Shown piece by piece: positions 60,546 through 64,000 of a DNA stretch of 64,000 bases; position 1 is the stretch's first letter; each line of letters begins with the position of its first letter. Under the pieces are notes generated by a model. It did not search any database, was not told the DNA's origin, and saw only the letters and a program-made list of their open reading frames with translations. Source of the stretch: Pseudomonadota bacterium (lineage in GTDB: Bacteria > Pseudomonadota > Gammaproteobacteria > Steroidobacterales > Steroidobacteraceae); NCBI GenBank assembly GCA_037200975.1, contig JBBCGI010000001.1, forward strand, positions 1,798,001-1,862,000, written 5' to 3'. Position numbers and translations under genes: made by a program.

Positions 60546-62321
60546 ATGAAAAATAGAGCCATATCCGGCACGGCATTGAAACTGTGCCTCGCCTTCGGTG
60601 TCCTGATGCTCGGCATCCAGGATGCCAGCGCCCAGCAATACTGTCTGACGACCAGCGTGAATCAACGCACCGGTACGCGGGACAACTTTCGTTATGAGTT
60701 GTGGAATCCGGCGAATGCCGCGTCTCCGGCCGACGAATGCATGACGGTCAATGCCGGCGCCACCTTCAGCGGAACCTGGACCAACGCCGACGACTATCTC
60801 GCGCGGCGCGGCCTCTTCTACGGCTCGAGCACCGGGCAGTCGTGGAAGCAACGCGGCGGCCTGCAGTTCACCTACACGGCGGATTGGCGGCCGCAGTTCG
60901 TGGCCGACGGCAATTCCAGCATCGGCGTCTACGGCTGGGTGCACAACTACAACGGCACGGGCTCGACCGCGGAGTTCTACATCATCGAAAACTGGTACCA
61001 GTGGAACCACGCCCAGGACGGCACCGCCCAGTCCCTTGGCATGATCGCCATCAACGGCATCATCTACGAAGTCATCAAGACGACGAGAAACAACCAGCCC
61101 ACGCCGTGGGGAAACCAGAACTTCTCGCAATACGTGAGCGTGCGAAAAAATCGCGGCACCAACAATCAGACCCCGAGCCCGGCCGGCGTGATTTCCGGCA
61201 CGATCAATATCGGCCAGCACTTCGCCGCGTGGGAAAAACTCGGCCTCGACATGTCGGGCGAACTGTACGAAGTCGCGTTTCTGGCCGAGGGCTACAAGAG
61301 CACTGGTACCGTCAACGTGTCGCAGCTGGATATCGTCACGCTTCCGGCGCCGAGCTCCATCACCGCGACACCGGCCACCTTCAACCTGGAGGTAGGCGCC
61401 GGGTCGATCGTCGACTGGACCTTGCCGGCCGACTACTCCGACTGGAGCTCGACCGTCGTTCCCACCAGCGGTTGCAACGGAAAGATAGGGCTGGATCTCT
61501 ACCACGGGAAATTCCTGCTGTTCGGCCAGAGCCCCGGCACGTGCACGCTCGCGATCATCAGCCCGGACGGAACCAAGTCGGTCAATGCGACCGTCACGGT
61601 CACGCAGGGCAGCTCGATGATGCGTTCCGTCACCTACCGCGCGCAGGGCAACAAGGGCGGCGAACAGCTCTTCCTGCTGCGCGATGGCAATCGCATCAAC
61701 CAGGGACGCACCCTCACCTCCGCTTTTCAGACCTTCAGTGAAACGGTGTATGGAGAGGGCGAGATCGGGCTCGAATTCGCCAACGACGACGCGGTTGCGA
61801 ACGGCAAGGCCGCCCGGATCGACTATCTATCCGTCGACGGCGTGAAACGCGAGACCGAAGCGGTGGCGGTCAATACCGGTTCCTATGCGAACGGCAACTG
61901 CGGCGGCGGGTCGTTCACCGAATGGTTGTATTGCGGTGGCGCGGTGAACTACGGCCCGCTCAAGCAGGATCACCAGATCACGATTCGCGCCCGCGGCAAC
62001 GCCGGTGGCGAACACATTCACCTGTTGATCAACGGCCAGTCCGTCAACAGCGGATGGTGGCTGACGACCGCGTTCCAGGAATACACCGTCACCGTGCTCG
62101 GCGATGGCGACATCAACGTCAAGTACGACAATGATGGCGGCACCAAGGATGTGGTCATCGACTGGGTCCGGGTCGACAGTCAGGTTCCGCGGCAGGCGGA
62201 AAACATGCAGTACAACACCGGCGCCTTCGCCAACGGCAGATGCGGCGGCGGTTCCTACAGCGAATGGATGCACTGCAATGGAGTCACGGGGTTCGGAAAG
62301 ATCTCCGACAATTTCAACTAG
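60546..62321 (+). CDS. Secreted GH11 endo-1,4-beta-xylanase with two binding modules
   Basis: A 591-residue exported enzyme (signal peptide ending DASAQ). The GH11 jelly-roll (about 33-265) has the catalytic nucleophile E143 in TAEFYIIENW and the acid/base E248 in AEGYKSTGT. A linker/Ig-like part (about 270-350) is followed by two homologous repeats (about 358-465 and 480-590), each with GGGS(F/Y)xEW(L/M)xC and an RARGN.GGE.. block, resembling calcium-dependent xylan-binding modules of the CBM60 type. It cleaves xylan outside the cell. ATG 60546 follows GAGGGAA; a strong terminator follows the stop. Confidence 0.92.
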   Translation: MKNRAISGTALKLCLAFGVLMLGIQDASAQQYCLTTSVNQRTGTRDNFRYELWNPANAASPADECMTVNAGATFSGTWTNADDYLARRGLFYGSSTGQSWKQRGGLQFTYTADWRPQFVADGNSSIGVYGWVHNYNGTGSTAEFYIIENWYQWNHAQDGTAQSLGMIAINGIIYEVIKTTRNNQPTPWGNQNFSQYVSVRKNRGTNNQTPSPAGVISGTINIGQHFAAWEKLGLDMSGELYEVAFLAEGYKSTGTVNVSQLDIVTLPAPSSITATPATFNLEVGAGSIVDWTLPADYSDWSSTVVPTSGCNGKIGLDLYHGKFLLFGQSPGTCTLAIISPDGTKSVNATVTVTQGSSMMRSVTYRAQGNKGGEQLFLLRDGNRINQGRTLTSAFQTFSETVYGEGEIGLEFANDDAVANGKAARIDYLSVDGVKRETEAVAVNTGSYANGNCGGGSFTEWLYCGGAVNYGPLKQDHQITIRARGNAGGEHIHLLINGQSVNSGWWLTTAFQEYTVTVLGDGDINVKYDNDGGTKDVVIDWVRVDSQVPRQAENMQYNTGAFANGRCGGGSYSEWMHCNGVTGFGKISDNFN

Positions 62322-62334
62322 CGTTCGTGGCGCA

Positions 62335-62369
62335 AAGACCCCGGCCCGGCCGGGGTCTTTTCTTTTACG
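62335..62369 (+). terminator. Rho-independent terminator after the xylanase
   Basis: An 11-bp perfect stem AAGACCCCGGC/GCCGGGGTCTT closes a three-base loop, followed directly by a T-rich run to 62367. It is the clearest factor-independent terminator in the window, and its T run reaches the stop of the converging small gene. Confidence 0.9.
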
Positions 62370-62709
62370 CCGACGGTTGCGTGAACGGCTGCTCGACCCG
62401 GTTTTCCAGTCCCGATCTGGCCGCTTGCAGCGCGCCCGCCAGCCTCGTGAAGCGCGCCGCCGAATCCGCGTTCGGTGGCTTCATGCGCCCCAGGACCTGG
62501 GCGAAATCACCCAATCTCTTGGCGACGTTCCCGGGCTCATCCGTTGACGTGCTGACCGCGCGATGCATGTTCACGATATGAATGAGGATCCGGCCGAGCG
62601 AGCCCGCATCACCTCTCGGCTCGGCGTCGAAGTCGCGCATGAGAACCTCTCTCAGCAGCGCTTCGGCGTGTTCCAGCCGGCCTCTCGATATCGACGCACG
62701 TGAATCCAT
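62365..62709 (-). CDS. Small hypothetical protein
   Basis: A 114-residue protein with mainly helical composition (SRGRLEHAEALLREVLM, FTRLAGALQAARSGLEN) and no signal peptide or known motif. ATG 62709 is chosen; the longer frame upstream has no support. It ends in the xylanase terminator. It may be a real small gene, but a chance open frame is possible. Confidence 0.45.
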   Translation of the reverse strand: MDSRASISRGRLEHAEALLREVLMRDFDAEPRGDAGSLGRILIHIVNMHRAVSTSTDEPGNVAKRLGDFAQVLGRMKPPNADSAARFTRLAGALQAARSGLENRVEQPFTQPSA

Positions 62710-62806
62710 GCAGCGATGCTCGCAAGCGCACGCGGGCGAGTCCAACGGCCGACATCCCGCGATCCGGGTGATGTGCGCCTACAAGGTACGCGGGCGGCAG
62801 GAAAAT

Positions 62807-64000
62807 TCAGCGTGCGGCCGCCGCGTTGCCTTGCGGCAATTTGCTTCTCCACCGCGCCGCTTCTTCCGGCTTGTTCCACGCCTCGTACAGCATGACCAGC
62901 CGCTGCCGCGCATCTGCAATGACGGGTGCGCCTTCGCCACGCGCAGCCAGCAGGCGCTGCTCGGTATCGAGCAGGATTTTCTCGGCTTCCGCATAACGCT
63001 TCAGCAGGACCAGGTTCGCGCCGATCATGCTCTCCACCGACGTCGTGGCCCAGTGGCCCTCGGGCAGATACTGGCGACGCAGCGCCAGCGATTCGCGCAG
63101 TAGTTTGTCGGCTTCCTGCGCCTGCCCCAGCGGGCCGAGCGAGCGGCCCAGCACGTTCAACGTGGTGCCGACGATGACGTTCGAGTCCGGCAGCGTCTTG
63201 CCGCGCAACGCCAGCACTTCGCGCGCGAACGACGCGGCTTCCGCATAGCGGCCTTGCCGCATCAGGTGATCGGCATAGTTGTTCAGTGTCCACGCGTATT
63301 CTGGATGGTCCGCGCCGAGCGCCTTGCGGCGGATCTCGATGGCCTCGCGATAGACCTCTCCCGCCTGCTCTATCCGGCCCGCGTAGTCGAGCATCGACGC
63401 GTACGGCGAAAGTTTTTCGGCCAGCAGCGGATCCGCGGGGCCGAATGCACGGCGCGCCGCCGCGACGCTCTTCGTGAAGAACGCGAGCGCCGCCTCGTTC
63501 TGGCCGAGCTCGCCCTTGACCATGCCGAGGTTGGCATAAGCCGTGGATAGCGCCGCGTCGTCGGGCGTTCCGCGTTCGAGCTCGGCGAGCGCCCGTTCCA
63601 GGTACGGCACCGCCTGTTCGGTGTGGCCGAGCCGGGTGAGCACGCGCCCCTGCTGGTCGAGATGATCCGAGAGCTCTTCGGACTCGGTGAATGGAAAGCG
63701 GACCGCCATCGTGTTGAGCGAATCGAGCGTGGCGCTTGCGTCTTCGTAACGGCCGTCGAATTCCTGCGCGTGGCTGATACGGCTCAGCGTGAGCACCATG
63801 TCGTGGCTGCCGCGGGGTGTCTGCAGGCGCTGTGCGTCGAGCGCGCGTTTGAACTGCGTTTCGCCGGAGGCATATTCGCCGAGCGCAATGTAGGTATCGC
63901 CAATGATGGTGCGAATCTCGGCTTCGAGCGCCGGCGTGGCCTTCAGTGTTTCGGCGCGCTGCGCGGCGGAATCGAGCACTTCGCGGACTTTCACGTCCTT
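62807..64000 (-). CDS. TPR-repeat protein, C-terminal part (5' end beyond window)
   Basis: The frame is open from the right edge to a stop at 62807, giving 397 residues of TPR helices. Repeats with the AxxFAREVLAL / AxxLLRESLALRR spacing and the pattern of 42-residue units at the end are the TPR_10/12 type. This arrangement is typical of the C-terminal half of bacterial Ser/Thr protein kinases or large regulators, but the kinase domain would lie beyond the edge. No gap or frameshift is seen. Confidence 0.8.
   Translation of the reverse strand, partial: KDVKVREVLDSAAQRAETLKATPALEAEIRTIIGDTYIALGEYASGETQFKRALDAQRLQTPRGSHDMVLTLSRISHAQEFDGRYEDASATLDSLNTMAVRFPFTESEELSDHLDQQGRVLTRLGHTEQAVPYLERALAELERGTPDDAALSTAYANLGMVKGELGQNEAALAFFTKSVAAARRAFGPADPLLAEKLSPYASMLDYAGRIEQAGEVYREAIEIRRKALGADHPEYAWTLNNYADHLMRQGRYAEAASFAREVLALRGKTLPDSNVIVGTTLNVLGRSLGPLGQAQEADKLLRESLALRRQYLPEGHWATTSVESMIGANLVLLKRYAEAEKILLDTEQRLLAARGEGAPVIADARQRLVMLYEAWNKPEEAARWRSKLPQGNAAAAR

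Noticed and set aside
1-64000. tRNA, rRNA, CRISPR array, transposase or prophage genes
   Set aside because: None could be recognised by reading; no repeat-spacer pattern or transposase motif was seen.

Overview
The window is GC-rich bacterial chromosome packed with genes on both strands. It looks like a gammaproteobacterium of the Steroidobacteraceae/Xanthomonadales-like type. The reasons are a C5 haem pathway with HemF and HemH, an EF-P lysine aminomutase, large TonB-dependent receptors beside secreted polysaccharide-degrading enzymes, an AcrAB-type efflux pair, and many GTG/TTG starts. The taxon is an inference from gene content. No tRNA, rRNA, CRISPR array, transposase or phage gene was seen.

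Region 1 (1-9.4 kb) is a haem supercluster. Eight genes run leftwards with almost no gaps: hemE, hemA, hemC, hemL, a sensor histidine kinase, an OmpR-type response regulator, hemF and hemH (cut by the left edge). hemD diverges from hemE. The hemE/hemD promoter gap holds a direct repeat with 11-bp period typical of OmpR/PhoB regulators. A four-copy REP-like inverted repeat separates hemD from a converging bacterioferritin-like gene.

Region 2 (9.6-24.2 kb) is an L-rhamnose locus of the rhizobial type: regulator rhaR, ABC importer rhaSTPQ and kinase rhaK leftwards, and the isomerase/aldolase-dehydrogenase genes rhaD-rhaI rightwards. An FMN L-lactate dehydrogenase follows and can finish oxidation of the lactate produced. 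A large TonB-dependent receptor converges on it.

Region 3 (24.3-42.3 kb) starts with a kdgT / DUF1537 kinase / pdxA-type operon for four-carbon acid sugars. Next come a YihY membrane protein and a PepSY-DUF2271-DUF4198-ApbE operon that looks like an extracytosolic flavinylation system. A c-type cytochrome pair with an NmrA-type protein follows, then a coupled pair of flavin-type split-barrel proteins, one fused to GAF and a winged-helix-like domain. The region ends with an ECF sigma factor coupled to an unusual VWA membrane protein, and epmB.

Region 4 (42.4-64 kb) is envelope and carbohydrate related: a DUF1593 hydrolase, an RND efflux pair, periplasmic trehalase divergent from a second TonB receptor, a debranching-like glycosidase, a PL10-type pectate lyase, a secreted esterase, an SDR/amine oxidase operon, a GH11 xylanase with two binding modules behind a xyl-box-like operator, and the C-terminal part of a TPR protein cut by the right edge. 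Together the window describes a cell that imports and breaks down plant polysaccharides (rhamnose, pectin, xylan, alpha-glucosides).
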